This document shows, piece by piece, positions 1-8,786 of a DNA stretch of 64,000 bases. This DNA comes from Larkinella sp965227735 (GTDB taxonomy: Bacteria > Bacteroidota > Bacteroidia > Cytophagales > Spirosomataceae). The notes below the pieces were generated by a model. It was given only the letters and a program-made list of their open reading frames with translations, was not told where the DNA came from and made no database searches. Position 1 is the first letter of the stretch, and each line of letters opens with the position of its first letter. A program made the translations under genes and the position numbers. Location of the stretch: positions 6,448,001 through 6,512,000 of the forward strand of contig NZ_OZ245776.1 in the NCBI RefSeq assembly GCF_965227735.1, in the 5' to 3' direction.

Positions 1-980
1 AGGTTGTCGAATACACCGACAAGATCATCAATTCGGGGCAGTACCAACTGTCGCGGGATTACTTTTCGATTTTCAATTCGGACAACAACACCAACAAGGA
101 GTTGATTTTTGCCGTCGATCAGCGGGCCGACCTGAACGGTCATAACCGGATGGCCTACTTTTCCCTGTCGGGCGATCAGTTTCCGCTGCCAGCCTATCCC
201 AACGCCAACGGAACCGACGGGCCGGGCATTACACCTGATTACTACCGGACCTGGGTGAACGCCTATGCGCCGAATGACCCGTCGGTCGATCCGCGGTTTT
301 ACAAACAGAACCTGTCGATTTATACCAATCCGGCGGATTCCTGCGTAGCCGAAGCGAATTTCAATATCAACCGGGGGATTCTGCGTGGACAACAGTACGG
401 TTTGATTCGGCGGAACGGTGTCTTTTTGAAATGTGCGGACGGCAAATACAAGGTCGCCAAATTGTTCCACGACACCCGGAACCGCCCCACCCAGGCCGTC
501 GACTTCACGGAGCAAATTGACTTCACTGTGGCGGGTAGCAACTACAACACCGGCTACCGGGTCGAAAAATACGAGTTCAGCAAAAAGTCGGTCAGTGGCC
601 GGAATTTTGGCGAAGCCGATATCATTATACTGCGGCTGGCCGATGTGTATATGATGCGGGCGGAGGCCAAACTTCGCAAGAGTGGCGATGCCGCCAGTGC
701 GCTGGCCGATGTCAACCTCGTTCGGGCGGCCCGGACGGCCACCACACCGCCCCCGGCCCTGACCTCCATGACGCTGGATCTGTTGTATCGCGAGCGTGGG
801 TTTGAATTCTATTGGGAAATGCTGCGCCGGACGGATATGGTCCGGTTTGGAAAATACGAGGATAAGTGGACCGAAAAGACCAACAGCGACAGGATGAAAC
901 GGATTTTTCCGATCCCGCAAACGGCCATTGATGGTGCGTCGAACCTGCCCGGTTATCTGAAGCAGAACGACAGTTACTAA
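1..980 (+). CDS. SusD/RagB-family nutrient-binding lipoprotein, C-terminal part (5' end outside window)
   Basis: The reading frame is open from base 3 and ends with TAA at 978-980, giving about 325 residues of a protein whose start lies upstream. The C-terminal half is typical of SusD/RagB. It has a helical segment carrying 'LRLADVYMMRAEA', then a short repeat-like segment with 'RGFEFYWEMLRRTDMVRFGKY', and it ends in the family's usual 'PIPQTAI...PGYLKQN' tail. SusD proteins are outer-surface lipoproteins that cap a SusC TonB-dependent transporter and bind oligosaccharides or other oligomers. The SusC partner would be expected immediately upstream, outside the window. A strong terminator follows at 1134-1180. 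The substrate cannot be told from this fragment. Confidence 0.93.
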   Translation, partial: VVEYTDKIINSGQYQLSRDYFSIFNSDNNTNKELIFAVDQRADLNGHNRMAYFSLSGDQFPLPAYPNANGTDGPGITPDYYRTWVNAYAPNDPSVDPRFYKQNLSIYTNPADSCVAEANFNINRGILRGQQYGLIRRNGVFLKCADGKYKVAKLFHDTRNRPTQAVDFTEQIDFTVAGSNYNTGYRVEKYEFSKKSVSGRNFGEADIIILRLADVYMMRAEAKLRKSGDAASALADVNLVRAARTATTPPPALTSMTLDLLYRERGFEFYWEMLRRTDMVRFGKYEDKWTEKTNSDRMKRIFPIPQTAIDGASNLPGYLKQNDSY

Positions 981-1002
981 GATCGGTTCTTGCACTTGCA
1001 AA

Positions 1003-1113
1003 CTGCCCCGTTCCCCTAAAGGACGGTCGGCCGCTGCCGGACTTTCGGCATCCGGATTAAACGGTGTCCAAGTCCGGCAGCGGCCGACCGTCCTTTAGGG
1101 GATTTAGGGGCAG
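1003..1113. repeat. Large intergenic inverted repeat (31-bp perfect arms)
   Basis: Positions 1013-1043 are the exact reverse complement of 1071-1101 (31 bp, no mismatch), with a 27-base loop. An outer 7-bp pair (CTGCCCC at 1003-1009, GGGGCAG at 1107-1113) extends the stem across small bulges. The arms are GC-rich and carry no T-run. This is more than a terminator needs, and a separate canonical terminator lies just downstream. It resembles a REP/MITE-type palindromic unit. Confidence 0.9.
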
Positions 1114-1133
1114 AAAGCGAAAGTCCTGCACTC

Positions 1134-1180
1134 AATCAAAAAACCGCCCTTTCTGATCACCAGAGGGCGGTTTTTTGATT
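1134..1180. terminator. Bidirectional intrinsic terminator between susD-like gene and cytochrome c gene
   Basis: The arms AATCAAAAAACCGCCCT (1134-1150) and AGGGCGGTTTTTTGATT (1164-1180) form a GC stem flanked by an A-run on one side and a T-run on the other. It can therefore stop transcription from both convergent genes, the SusD-like gene ending at 980 and the cytochrome gene ending at 1278 on the minus strand. Confidence 0.9.
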
Positions 1181-1277
1181 GATCCGAGTAATGCGAACGA
1201 CCGGTTTTGATTCTATCGAAATTTTGAAATTGACCGGTCGGCAGCCTGGAAGGATAGAAGTGGATATAGAAGGTTGT

Positions 1278-2282
1278 TTATCGGGTCGCTACTTCATTTC
1301 CTTTGGGCGTAAATTTCACTACCGCATTCTTTACCGGGCGGACGGTTTTCAAATACGCATACATCGCGCCCAGATCCTGTTCACTCATTCCGGAATACAT
1401 GATCCAGGGCATGATGGTGTTGAATTCGGCATGTTCGAGGGTCAACGGGTGCTTGAAATTGGGTTGTGCGGCTGCCTGAAACCGGGCCATAAAAGCTGGT
1501 TTTGTCCAGGCACCAAGACCGGTTTCCGCATCCGGGGTCAGATTCGCAGCCCGAACCGTTCCGGCAGGCATTGGAAACGACCGCCCACCGGCGAAATCCA
1601 TTCCCGGTATTTTTTGCCCTTTCTCATCGACCGGCGTGTGGCAATCCCCACAACTGGCCAGCGTAACCAGGTACTTTCCATACGCGACCGAATCGGCAGG
1701 GTCGGGCCGTTTGCCGCCTTCCGTTTTCGTCGGAATGGTATTGATGATCAGGTTCATCGGGAAGTCCGATTCCGGTTCCGGGATCGAATTGTTTTCAATG
1801 GGTTTGAGCGATCGCACGTAGGCGATGATGGCTTTGATGTCTTCCGGATCGGCCTGCCCGAAATTGCCGTACGGCATGACCGGAAACAAGGCGCGTCCGT
1901 CTTTGGAAACCCCGGCCGTGATGGCACGGTAAATCTCCCCGTCGGTCCAATCCTTCAGATGCGTTGGTGTGATGTTCCGGGCGAAATAGAGCCCCGGAAA
2001 GCCCATTTCGCGGGTAAACGCTTCTCCGCCTCTGCCTTCTGTGCCAGCCACCACCGGGCCGCTTGAGATTTTCCAGTCCCGTTCCGAATGGCAGTCGATG
2101 CAAACGGCCACGTTGGTAGCCAGGTATTTTCCCCGGGCAATCTGGGCGGAGTCGACCTGAACGGTTAATTCAGGGGCCGGGCCCACGTTGGGCAGGGCGA
2201 GTTTGATGTAGCTAATGGCACCAACGACCAGGATCAAGATGACTCCAACGACGATGGCCAGGATGCGCAATACTTTTTTCAT
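1278..2282 (-). CDS. Membrane-anchored diheme c-type cytochrome
   Basis: The protein has 334 residues. An N-terminal hydrophobic segment (about residues 5-28) acts as an uncleaved anchor or signal. Two class-I cytochrome c domains follow, each with a CxxCH heme-attachment site: CIDCH at 61-65 and CGDCH at 211-215. Candidate Met axial ligands sit in 'PVMPYGN' and near 'WIMYSGM'. Such proteins pass electrons in the periplasm, often from dehydrogenases to terminal oxidases. The specific partner is not indicated here. The gene downstream of the PLP-enzyme gene (38-bp gap) may be co-transcribed with it, but there is no functional link that I can name. It shares the bidirectional terminator at 1134-1180. 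Confidence 0.9.
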   Translation of the reverse strand: MKKVLRILAIVVGVILILVVGAISYIKLALPNVGPAPELTVQVDSAQIARGKYLATNVAVCIDCHSERDWKISSGPVVAGTEGRGGEAFTREMGFPGLYFARNITPTHLKDWTDGEIYRAITAGVSKDGRALFPVMPYGNFGQADPEDIKAIIAYVRSLKPIENNSIPEPESDFPMNLIINTIPTKTEGGKRPDPADSVAYGKYLVTLASCGDCHTPVDEKGQKIPGMDFAGGRSFPMPAGTVRAANLTPDAETGLGAWTKPAFMARFQAAAQPNFKHPLTLEHAEFNTIMPWIMYSGMSEQDLGAMYAYLKTVRPVKNAVVKFTPKGNEVATR

Positions 2283-2320
2283 ACGGTGTTTGGGAGTAGT
2301 GTAGGGTCGAGTAGGGATTA

Positions 2321-3388
2321 TTAAAGCTCATTTGAGAGGCTAATGGATAAACGACTGATCGACCGATACTTCGTAAACTCAATGTCGGGGGCGATATAGC
2401 CCGCTTTGACCGGTTCCTGCCGAACGAGGTCGGTGCTCAGGTATTTCTTGTTGCTATCACACAGAACTGTCACCACCCGGGCTTCCGGACCCATTTCGCG
2501 CTGTAACTTGATCGCTCCGATGATGTTAGCTCCCGACGAAATACCCACCGCTACCCCGAGTTGCAGCGCCAGTTTCTGGGCGACGATTATCGCGTCGCCA
2601 TCATTGGCCTGCACGACATGATCCAATTCGTCTAATTTTAGAATTTCGGGGACAAACTCATCGAAAAAACCCTGAATCCGGTGCGATCCTGTCTTGTAAC
2701 CTGTCGATAGCGTTGGCGATTCGGCGGCTTCAAGCGGATGAATGCGAATATCCCGTTTGCGGGTTTTGAGATAACTTCCTACGCCCATCACCGTGCCCCC
2801 CGTACCGACTCCTGCCACAAACGCATCCGGTGTCGTATCGACACTCTGGAGTTGCAGCCAGATTTCTTTGCCCGTTGTCAGGCGGTGGGCGTCTGCGTTG
2901 TATTTATTCGCAAACTGGTGGGGTAAAAAAATGCACGGATCGCTGGCGGCCATCTCTTCACCGCGTTGCAGAGCGGCTATAAAACCGCCTTCATCTTTGG
3001 AAACCAGCACGACGTCGGCACCCAGGCTCTGAATGATCGCAATGCGTTCCTGGCTAACCCCGGCGGGCATGATAATCGTAACGGGGTGCCCCAGCGCTCT
3101 GCCTATGGCCGAAAAGGCAATCCCCGTACAGCCGCTGGTGGCTTCAACAATGCGGTCGCCCGGACGGATATTGCCTTCCCGATAGGCCTCGTGCAGGATA
3201 TGCAACGCCATTCGGTCTTTCATGCTGCCGGTCAGGTTGTAATGCTCACATTTTACATAGATTGAGCGGGTCTGTCCATGATCCGTATAGAATACTTGCA
3301 GCATGGGTGTGTTGCCAACCAGATTCCAGAGTTGTTCAAGCTTATCCTCAATATCTACTGTCAGGGTCGTTTCTGGTGATAAAATCAT
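2321..3388 (-). CDS. Cysteine synthase/CBS-family PLP-dependent enzyme
   Basis: The protein has 355 residues and the fold-type II PLP family signature. 'GNTPML' lies near residue 25, the Schiff-base lysine is in 'TGSMKDR' (K57), there is a substrate loop 'EATSGCTG', and 'GVGTGGT' binds the phosphate. O-acetylserine sulfhydrylases are usually 300-320 residues, so this one has about 40 extra C-terminal residues without a CBS domain. It could be a cysteine synthase, a cystathionine beta-synthase-like enzyme, or a diaminopropionate-type synthase; sequence reading alone does not decide. A small ORF starts 58 bp further upstream behind a good -7 box (3731-3738), so the two probably form an operon. 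Confidence 0.88.
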   Translation of the reverse strand: MILSPETTLTVDIEDKLEQLWNLVGNTPMLQVFYTDHGQTRSIYVKCEHYNLTGSMKDRMALHILHEAYREGNIRPGDRIVEATSGCTGIAFSAIGRALGHPVTIIMPAGVSQERIAIIQSLGADVVLVSKDEGGFIAALQRGEEMAASDPCIFLPHQFANKYNADAHRLTTGKEIWLQLQSVDTTPDAFVAGVGTGGTVMGVGSYLKTRKRDIRIHPLEAAESPTLSTGYKTGSHRIQGFFDEFVPEILKLDELDHVVQANDGDAIIVAQKLALQLGVAVGISSGANIIGAIKLQREMGPEARVVTVLCDSNKKYLSTDLVRQEPVKAGYIAPDIEFTKYRSISRLSISLSNEL

Positions 3389-3446
3389 GGGAGTTGAGAT
3401 TTATTCGGACAAGAGATGATGAAAACTGGACAAGGAAACGGGCTAC

Positions 3447-3698
3447 TCAGGCCCTGCTTTTTATAGCGAGCAGATGCTGATAGTCCCGGGATAAATTCTG
3501 TAGGCAGCCGGCGATTGGTAACCCATCAAAAGCCCTTACCGGCAAGTCAATGCGAATGCCATCATCGTCCAGCAGGTAGGCGGATAAGAGCTGGTTACCG
3601 ATGGCTACAAAGCTATTTAGGACGTCCAGTAGTGTTTCAAATTCTGCGCTGCAAACACAGGGGCTATCGGAAGCTTCCAGGTAGAAATAAAGGGTCAT
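3447..3698 (-). CDS. Small conserved-looking protein upstream of PLP enzyme (83 aa)
   Basis: The 83-residue product is unrecognised. It reads like a compact alpha/beta domain (beta-rich 'MTLYFYLEAS' start, amphipathic middle, 'DDDGIRIDLPVRAFDGLPI') with two closely spaced cysteines (CVC) near residue 14. Support for it being real is positional. A perfect Bacteroidota -7 box lies 33 bp upstream of its ATG, and it is followed after 58 bp by the PLP enzyme on the same strand. It might be a regulatory or accessory partner of that enzyme, which is inference only. Confidence 0.55.
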   Translation of the reverse strand: MTLYFYLEASDSPCVCSAEFETLLDVLNSFVAIGNQLLSAYLLDDDGIRIDLPVRAFDGLPIAGCLQNLSRDYQHLLAIKSRA

Positions 3699-3730
3699 GG
3701 CCGTTGAAAGTTAGGGTAGACAGTCGATTA

Positions 3731-3738
3731 CAAACCTA
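3731..3738 (-). promoter_or_regulatory. -7 promoter element (TAGGTTTG) for the 83-aa ORF / PLP enzyme operon
   Basis: On the minus strand this reads TAGGTTTG, an exact match to TAnnTTTG, the Bacteroidota housekeeping -7 consensus. It lies 33 bp before the ATG at 3698. No clear -33 TTTG was found, so support is partial. Confidence 0.5.
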
Positions 3739-3835
3739 CCGCAAGAACCAGAAACGGTCGATAACGCCTGTTCCAAATACCATAACGCACGTTCCAAATA
3801 CGAAGAAAAAGCGGTAAATTTGCGGTAAATTGCTA

Positions 3836-6800
3836 CTATAATCCGGACTGGGCGGCAAATTCGCGGGGCGTGAGCTGGTAAAGCTCCCGGAAGCATTTGC
3901 TGAAGTAGGCGGGACTCTCGAAACCCACCTGATAGGCCGTTTGATTCACACTCTGGCCTGCCTGCAGCAATTGGGCGGCCCGTTTGAGCCGGTAATTACG
4001 CAGCAGATCATTCGCCGACAGATCGGTCAGGGCCTTGACTTTCCGAAACAAGGTGGTTCGGCTCATGCCCAGTTCCATCATCATCTGCTCAATGCCAAAA
4101 CCGGAATTGCTCAGGTTCGCGTCCATCAGGGAGTAGAGTTGTGTCAGAAAAGGATCGGTGGGTTCGATAGCGGGTTGGGAGGGGAGCGGATTCGGATCAC
4201 TCAAACTTTTCCGCACCCAATCGCGCTGCCGCTGTTTGCTAACCAGTTGGTTGCGAACCCGGAGCTGAAGTTCCGACACCTGAAAGGGTTTGGTCAGGTA
4301 ATCATCGGCTCCCAGCGCCAGACCGGCCAGCCGGTTTTCGACGGAGGCTTTGGCCGTCAGCAGAATAACCGGAATGTGACTGGTGCGGAGGTCGGCTTTT
4401 AACTGACCACACAGGGCAAAACCGTCCATTTCGGGCCCGTCCTGGACAGGCATCATGACATCCGAAATGATGAGGTCAGGCATGGATTCCAGCGCCTGCT
4501 CCAGGCCATTGCGGCCGTTGACGGCCCGCCGGATGCGGTAGTGTTCCGGCAAACTGTCGGCAATAAACCGGGCTAACTCCTCATTGTCTTCCACGATCAG
4601 CACACGGGGTTCGACGGATTGGTCGTGCCAGACCTCGGCCTCGACTGGCTCGGACGTGGTGCTGTCCGGTGAAGCAATTTGCGGTTCTGCCGGTCGATAC
4701 GGCAACAGCACCGTAAACGTAGAGCCTTGATTGGGCTGGCTTTCGACGGAAACCTGACCCCCCTGTAACTGAACCAGTTCCTGAACCAGGGCCAGACCGA
4801 TTCCCGTACCGGGCGTAGCCGCCGAATCATTGATCTGGTAGAAGCGGTCAAAAATATGGGGCAGATGCTCGGTCGGGATGCCAATGCCCGTGTCGGCCAC
4901 CGTGAGCCTGATTTGAACGGAAGCGGTTTCCAGCAAAACGCTAATCGAACCGGTTTTTGTGAATTTCAGCGCATTGGCCGTCAGGTTATTGACAATCCGT
5001 TCCAGCTTTTCGGCATCGAACCAATAGTCACCCTCGACCTCCGAACGGAACGTCAGGGTCAGTCCCAGGCCCGTTGCCTGGTCGCTAAAGGAGTGCAACC
5101 ACTGCCGGATGGATTCGGTGAGATTCCCCCTGGATTCGTGGATGGGCATGACGCTGGCTTCGAGCTTCGATAAATCCAGCAGTTGATTGATCAGACGAAG
5201 GAGTTGATGGGCATTTTGCCCGATGGTTTGCAGCCGTCGGCGGTTTTTCGGATCCGGATTCTCACCTGCCATCTGTTCGGTCGGCCCCAGAATCAGCGTT
5301 AACGGTGTCCGAAACTCATGGGTGATGTTGGTGAAGAAGTTGGTTTTAATCGCATTGACGGCCCGAAGCTGGTCGGCTTCTTTCTGCTTGAATTCAATCG
5401 CCTGATTTAATCGCAGCCGATTCAGGTAGAGTTGAAGCAAGCCCCAGACTACGCCCAAACCGATCAGAAAATACAGACCAAAAGCCCACCAGGTTGCCCA
5501 GAACGGTGGCCTGATCCGAAGTGCCAGAACACGAACATGACGACTCCATTGACCCGAGGTGTTGGACGCATTCACCATCAGAACGTAATTCCCCGTCGGC
5601 AGATTGGTATAAATGGCTTCGGGCCGGTCTGTTAACTTCCAGTTGGGTTCAAGTCCCTTTAGCCGGTAGCGATACCGGTTTTTGTTCGGCTGATTGAATT
5701 GCAGGGCCGCAAACTGAACCGTCAGGTAGTTCTGGTCATAATCCAGGGTAAGTTGATTCGTGGCCTGAATGGGCAACATCCCCAGGATGGATCGGTTGGT
5801 GGAAGAAGGGGTATCCGATCCGAATGCTCCCGGATTATCCGGCTGGATGACTTGGTTGTTGACTTCCAGTTCGGTCAGTTCAACGACGGGTTCAAACGCA
5901 TCCTGACCAATCTGCCGGGGATCAAAACCGGTGAAGCCTTCCAGTCCGCCCATCAGGATTTTCCCATCCGGAAACTGGACATAATGGGCCCGGTTAAACT
6001 CGTCGGCCATGATGCCATCATCGCGCGTAAAGGTCTGCGTCGTGAACGTCCGGCGATTCATCCGGCAAAGCCCTTTATTGGTTCCCATCCACAAATACCC
6101 GTACCGATCCGGTTTCGCCGAGTAAATCACATTATTAGGCAAGCCATTGGACCTGGTAAACCGGCGAAATCGCCCCGTTCGTTTATCAAATGAACATAAC
6201 CCACTGCCAAAGGTGCCCAGCCACAACACAGCAGGGGCGTTTGGATCGGACGACAGGCAGTACAGCGAATTGCTGCTTAACGAGGTTGCATCGCCAGGGC
6301 GGTTGACAAACTGCCGGATTTGACCCGTCTGGCGGTCAACCTGATATAACCCATTGGTTTGACTGGCCAGCCAAAGAGACTGTTCATCGACCACTACTTC
6401 GGTAATTCGATTGCCAGGCTGAACCGCAATCGGGTACTGAAACCGGGTCCATTGCCTGGTTTTCTCCTCAAACCAGAAAGCGGATGAACCATTGACCGCC
6501 CAAACGCGACCCTGTGAATCGGTCGTCATCGGACAGGGAATGGAAACCGGTGTTTCCCAGCGAAAGGAAATCGGCAGTGGGAAATGCTCCGTCTGGCCCG
6601 TTTTCCGATCCAGCCGGTAGAGGTCAGAAGTCCCTACATTAAACCAGAACCGTCCCGACCGATCGAAGGTCGATCGAAAATTATAGCTGCTTAAACCGTT
6701 CAAAGTGGCTAGAGCCGCCGGGGAAACCGGGGGCAGTCCCAGAGAATCGCTGGTAAGCAGATCCTGATAAAAACTCTGGCGGTAGGGTCGTTTCTGAAAG

Positions 6801-7849
6801 GGGTTGGGCTGTAGATCGTAGGTACGGATACCCGCTCCAACGGTGCCCACCCATAAGACGTTGGTTCGATCGATGATCAGCGCGCGGCACGCATCGTTGG
6901 GCTGCTCCCAGTGAGTCAAGGCCTGGACGCCCTGCCGGTCCGTAAATCGAAATAAAATGTTATTCTGTTGGAAATAAACCGTTCCTTCCGGGTTGATGGC
7001 GACGTGCACAACAACCAGTTCGGTTTCCTGAACCGGCAACCGGTAGGAACGCATCCGGCCCGTACGGGGCTGTAGCAAAGTGAGGTGGTGCCGGGAAAAG
7101 AGCACAAGTTCTCCGGTTGTTGGCCGGCAACGTACGGCGGTAAACCCATTCTCAGGCATTGACTCAGGATTACCCGGCTGGTGCCGCAGGTGTGTAAAAC
7201 CAAGTGTGCCTTCCTCGAAGCGATCCAGGCCGTTCGCCGTGGCCAGCCAGATGGCCCCATCTGCTCCTTCCGACACGTCATACACGGCATCGCTGCTGAT
7301 CGATGCGGCCTGCAGGGGGTGATGACGAAACCAGTGGCCCTGTTTTTTGGCAATGTCCCAGCAAATGACGCCTTTCCCATTCCTGAGCCAGAGTCGATCC
7401 TTTCGGTCAATGAATAACGTAAATCCCATACCGGGTTTGACCAGTCGGCGAAAAGCGGCTTGCCGGGAAAAATTGGTAAAGGTTTCGGTGCGTGGGTCGA
7501 AGATATCGATGTCCTTGCGCTCGGAAACAACCCAGATGCGCCCGTGCCGGTCCAGTTCGATTTGATCCAGCCCAACAAAGGAGAGTGAGGGGCGTCCGTC
7601 GGGATCAGGTTGAAAGACCTTAAATCGCTGGCCGTCGTAGCGGCAGAGTCCGTCGCGGGTAGCGGCCCAGATAAAGCCCTGCCTGTCCTGAACAATCGAT
7701 GGCACAAAGGCCTGCGGTAATCCCTGACGGTCCGTAATGAGGCCGGGTTGAGGAAGGCGAAAAGGCTGCCCCCATAGCCTACCGGATGTGGTCAGCAGGC
7801 TTAGCAAAAAGAAGGTAAGTCGGACAGGGAACGATCTACAGAGATGCAA
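3836..7849 (-). CDS. HTCS hybrid two-component sensor/AraC-type regulator
   Basis: The protein has 1337 residues. The order is signal peptide (about 1-27), repeated two-component-regulator propeller blades (about 30-690, with recurrent 'G.IW.AT..GL.R' motifs), a Y_Y_Y domain (about 695-780), a transmembrane helix (about 790-815), HisKA with the phospho-acceptor His in 'NITHEFRTPL', HATPase ('NLTANALKF', 'DTGIGI', 'GTGIGLAL'), a receiver (about 1079-1200; phospho-Asp in 'ISDVMMP', Lys in 'TKPF') and a C-terminal AraC-type HTH (about 1231-1337). HTCS proteins sense a sugar in the periplasm and switch on nearby polysaccharide-utilisation genes. Here the only nearby Sus gene is the truncated susD at 1-980 on the opposite strand. 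The receiver active-site loop looks about five residues longer than usual ('MPVQDGPEMDG'). Confidence 0.95.
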   Translation of the reverse strand: MHLCRSFPVRLTFFLLSLLTTSGRLWGQPFRLPQPGLITDRQGLPQAFVPSIVQDRQGFIWAATRDGLCRYDGQRFKVFQPDPDGRPSLSFVGLDQIELDRHGRIWVVSERKDIDIFDPRTETFTNFSRQAAFRRLVKPGMGFTLFIDRKDRLWLRNGKGVICWDIAKKQGHWFRHHPLQAASISSDAVYDVSEGADGAIWLATANGLDRFEEGTLGFTHLRHQPGNPESMPENGFTAVRCRPTTGELVLFSRHHLTLLQPRTGRMRSYRLPVQETELVVVHVAINPEGTVYFQQNNILFRFTDRQGVQALTHWEQPNDACRALIIDRTNVLWVGTVGAGIRTYDLQPNPFQKRPYRQSFYQDLLTSDSLGLPPVSPAALATLNGLSSYNFRSTFDRSGRFWFNVGTSDLYRLDRKTGQTEHFPLPISFRWETPVSIPCPMTTDSQGRVWAVNGSSAFWFEEKTRQWTRFQYPIAVQPGNRITEVVVDEQSLWLASQTNGLYQVDRQTGQIRQFVNRPGDATSLSSNSLYCLSSDPNAPAVLWLGTFGSGLCSFDKRTGRFRRFTRSNGLPNNVIYSAKPDRYGYLWMGTNKGLCRMNRRTFTTQTFTRDDGIMADEFNRAHYVQFPDGKILMGGLEGFTGFDPRQIGQDAFEPVVELTELEVNNQVIQPDNPGAFGSDTPSSTNRSILGMLPIQATNQLTLDYDQNYLTVQFAALQFNQPNKNRYRYRLKGLEPNWKLTDRPEAIYTNLPTGNYVLMVNASNTSGQWSRHVRVLALRIRPPFWATWWAFGLYFLIGLGVVWGLLQLYLNRLRLNQAIEFKQKEADQLRAVNAIKTNFFTNITHEFRTPLTLILGPTEQMAGENPDPKNRRRLQTIGQNAHQLLRLINQLLDLSKLEASVMPIHESRGNLTESIRQWLHSFSDQATGLGLTLTFRSEVEGDYWFDAEKLERIVNNLTANALKFTKTGSISVLLETASVQIRLTVADTGIGIPTEHLPHIFDRFYQINDSAATPGTGIGLALVQELVQLQGGQVSVESQPNQGSTFTVLLPYRPAEPQIASPDSTTSEPVEAEVWHDQSVEPRVLIVEDNEELARFIADSLPEHYRIRRAVNGRNGLEQALESMPDLIISDVMMPVQDGPEMDGFALCGQLKADLRTSHIPVILLTAKASVENRLAGLALGADDYLTKPFQVSELQLRVRNQLVSKQRQRDWVRKSLSDPNPLPSQPAIEPTDPFLTQLYSLMDANLSNSGFGIEQMMMELGMSRTTLFRKVKALTDLSANDLLRNYRLKRAAQLLQAGQSVNQTAYQVGFESPAYFSKCFRELYQLTPREFAAQSGL

Positions 7850-8024
7850 AACAGATGTCAGGGACAGGCTTGTTTTTTCAACAAATAAACATTCGTTTGT
7901 TTACTGATTTAAATGAACAGTAACTTTTATGTAACTATTTTGAAATAGTTATGGCTTTAATTCCTTAAGAAAAAAAAATAAATGCAGATTCCCGAAACCG
8001 CAACGTGAAGACACCACCCCTTAA

Positions 8025-8057
8025 AACACCAGAGGGGCCGACGGCCCCTCTGGTGTT
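8025..8057 (-). terminator. Hairpin terminator downstream of frr
   Basis: A 15-bp perfect stem (AACACCAGAGGGGCC / GGCCCCTCTGGTGTT) with a 3-base loop lies 48 bp past the frr stop. On the minus strand it is followed by TTTTAAG, a weak T-run. Confidence 0.7.
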
Positions 8058-8105
8058 AAGAATGAATTAGTTGATAGGCTGGAAGTGAGTGCCCGTACTG
8101 CTGAC

Positions 8106-8666
8106 TTAAACCACCATAATATCTTTTTCCTTCGCGGCAAAAATGTCGTCGATTTTGGCGATGTGGCTGTCGGTGAGTTTCTGAACTTTTTCTTCCCCTT
8201 TCTTCACCTCGTCTTCCGAAACGCCTTCTTTAGTGAGTTTTCGGATGCCTTCGTTGGTGTCTTTCCGGATGTTGCGGATGTTGACTTTGGCTACCTCGAT
8301 TTCGGCCTTGACCTTCTTCACCAGATCCCGACGACGTTCTTCGGTCAGGGCGGGAATGTTCAGCCGGATGTTTTCACCGTCGTTGGTTGGTGACAGGCCG
8401 AGGTTACTGTTTCGGATGGCTTTTTCGATTTCGCCGATCATCTTTTTTTCAAAAGGCTTGATGGCGATGGTTCGGGCGTCGGGGGTGGTAACGGAAGCGA
8501 CGTTGTGGATGGGAGAATTCATGCCGTAATACTCCACCTGAAGGCCGTCCAGCATCGAGGGCGACGCTTTGCCCGCCCGAATTTTGGATAATTCGATAGT
8601 CAAATGTTTCAACGCCTTTTCCATCGTATCCCGGGCGTCCTCGAGATATAGCTCAATCTCTTCCAT
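8106..8666 (-). CDS. frr: Ribosome recycling factor
   Basis: The protein has 186 residues, the usual RRF length. Recognisable features are the N-terminal helix, 'RAGKASPSMLDGLQVEYYG', 'ARTIAIKPFEK' and the C-terminal 'RKLTKEGVSEDE' helix. With EF-G it splits the post-termination ribosome into subunits in the cytoplasm. It lies downstream of pyrH on the same strand, a gene pair that is widely conserved and probably co-transcribed. The 120-bp gap between them is filled by a heptad inverted-repeat element. Confidence 0.98.
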   Translation of the reverse strand: MEEIELYLEDARDTMEKALKHLTIELSKIRAGKASPSMLDGLQVEYYGMNSPIHNVASVTTPDARTIAIKPFEKKMIGEIEKAIRNSNLGLSPTNDGENIRLNIPALTEERRRDLVKKVKAEIEVAKVNIRNIRKDTNEGIRKLTKEGVSEDEVKKGEEKVQKLTDSHIAKIDDIFAAKEKDIMVV

Positions 8667-8678
8667 TTCTTAAATCGT

Positions 8679-8761
8679 AAATATCAAATGATAAATAATA
8701 AACATCAAATGATAAAGTGTGTGCATTTACATTTATCATTTGATGTTTATCATTTATCATT
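8679..8761. repeat. Heptad inverted-repeat element A (between frr and pyrH)
   Basis: The left arm is a run of 7-base units: AAATATC, AAATGAT, AAATAAT, AAACATC, AAATGAT (8679-8713). The right arm is its inverted counterpart: ATTTATC, ATTTGAT, GTTTATC, ATTTATC (8731-8758). Positions 8687-8716 and 8732-8761 pair over 30 bp with a single mismatch and a 15-base loop. The element could fold as an mRNA hairpin inside the pyrH-frr transcript. Confidence 0.88.
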
Positions 8762-8786
8762 CCTGGTAATAAAGTTTTGCGATGTT

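Noticed and set aside
1179..2066. 295-codon plus-strand frame opposite the diheme cytochrome gene
   Set aside because: The minus-strand frame has two CxxCH heme motifs and an anchor helix; the plus-strand translation is Arg/Gly/Phe-rich with no domain.
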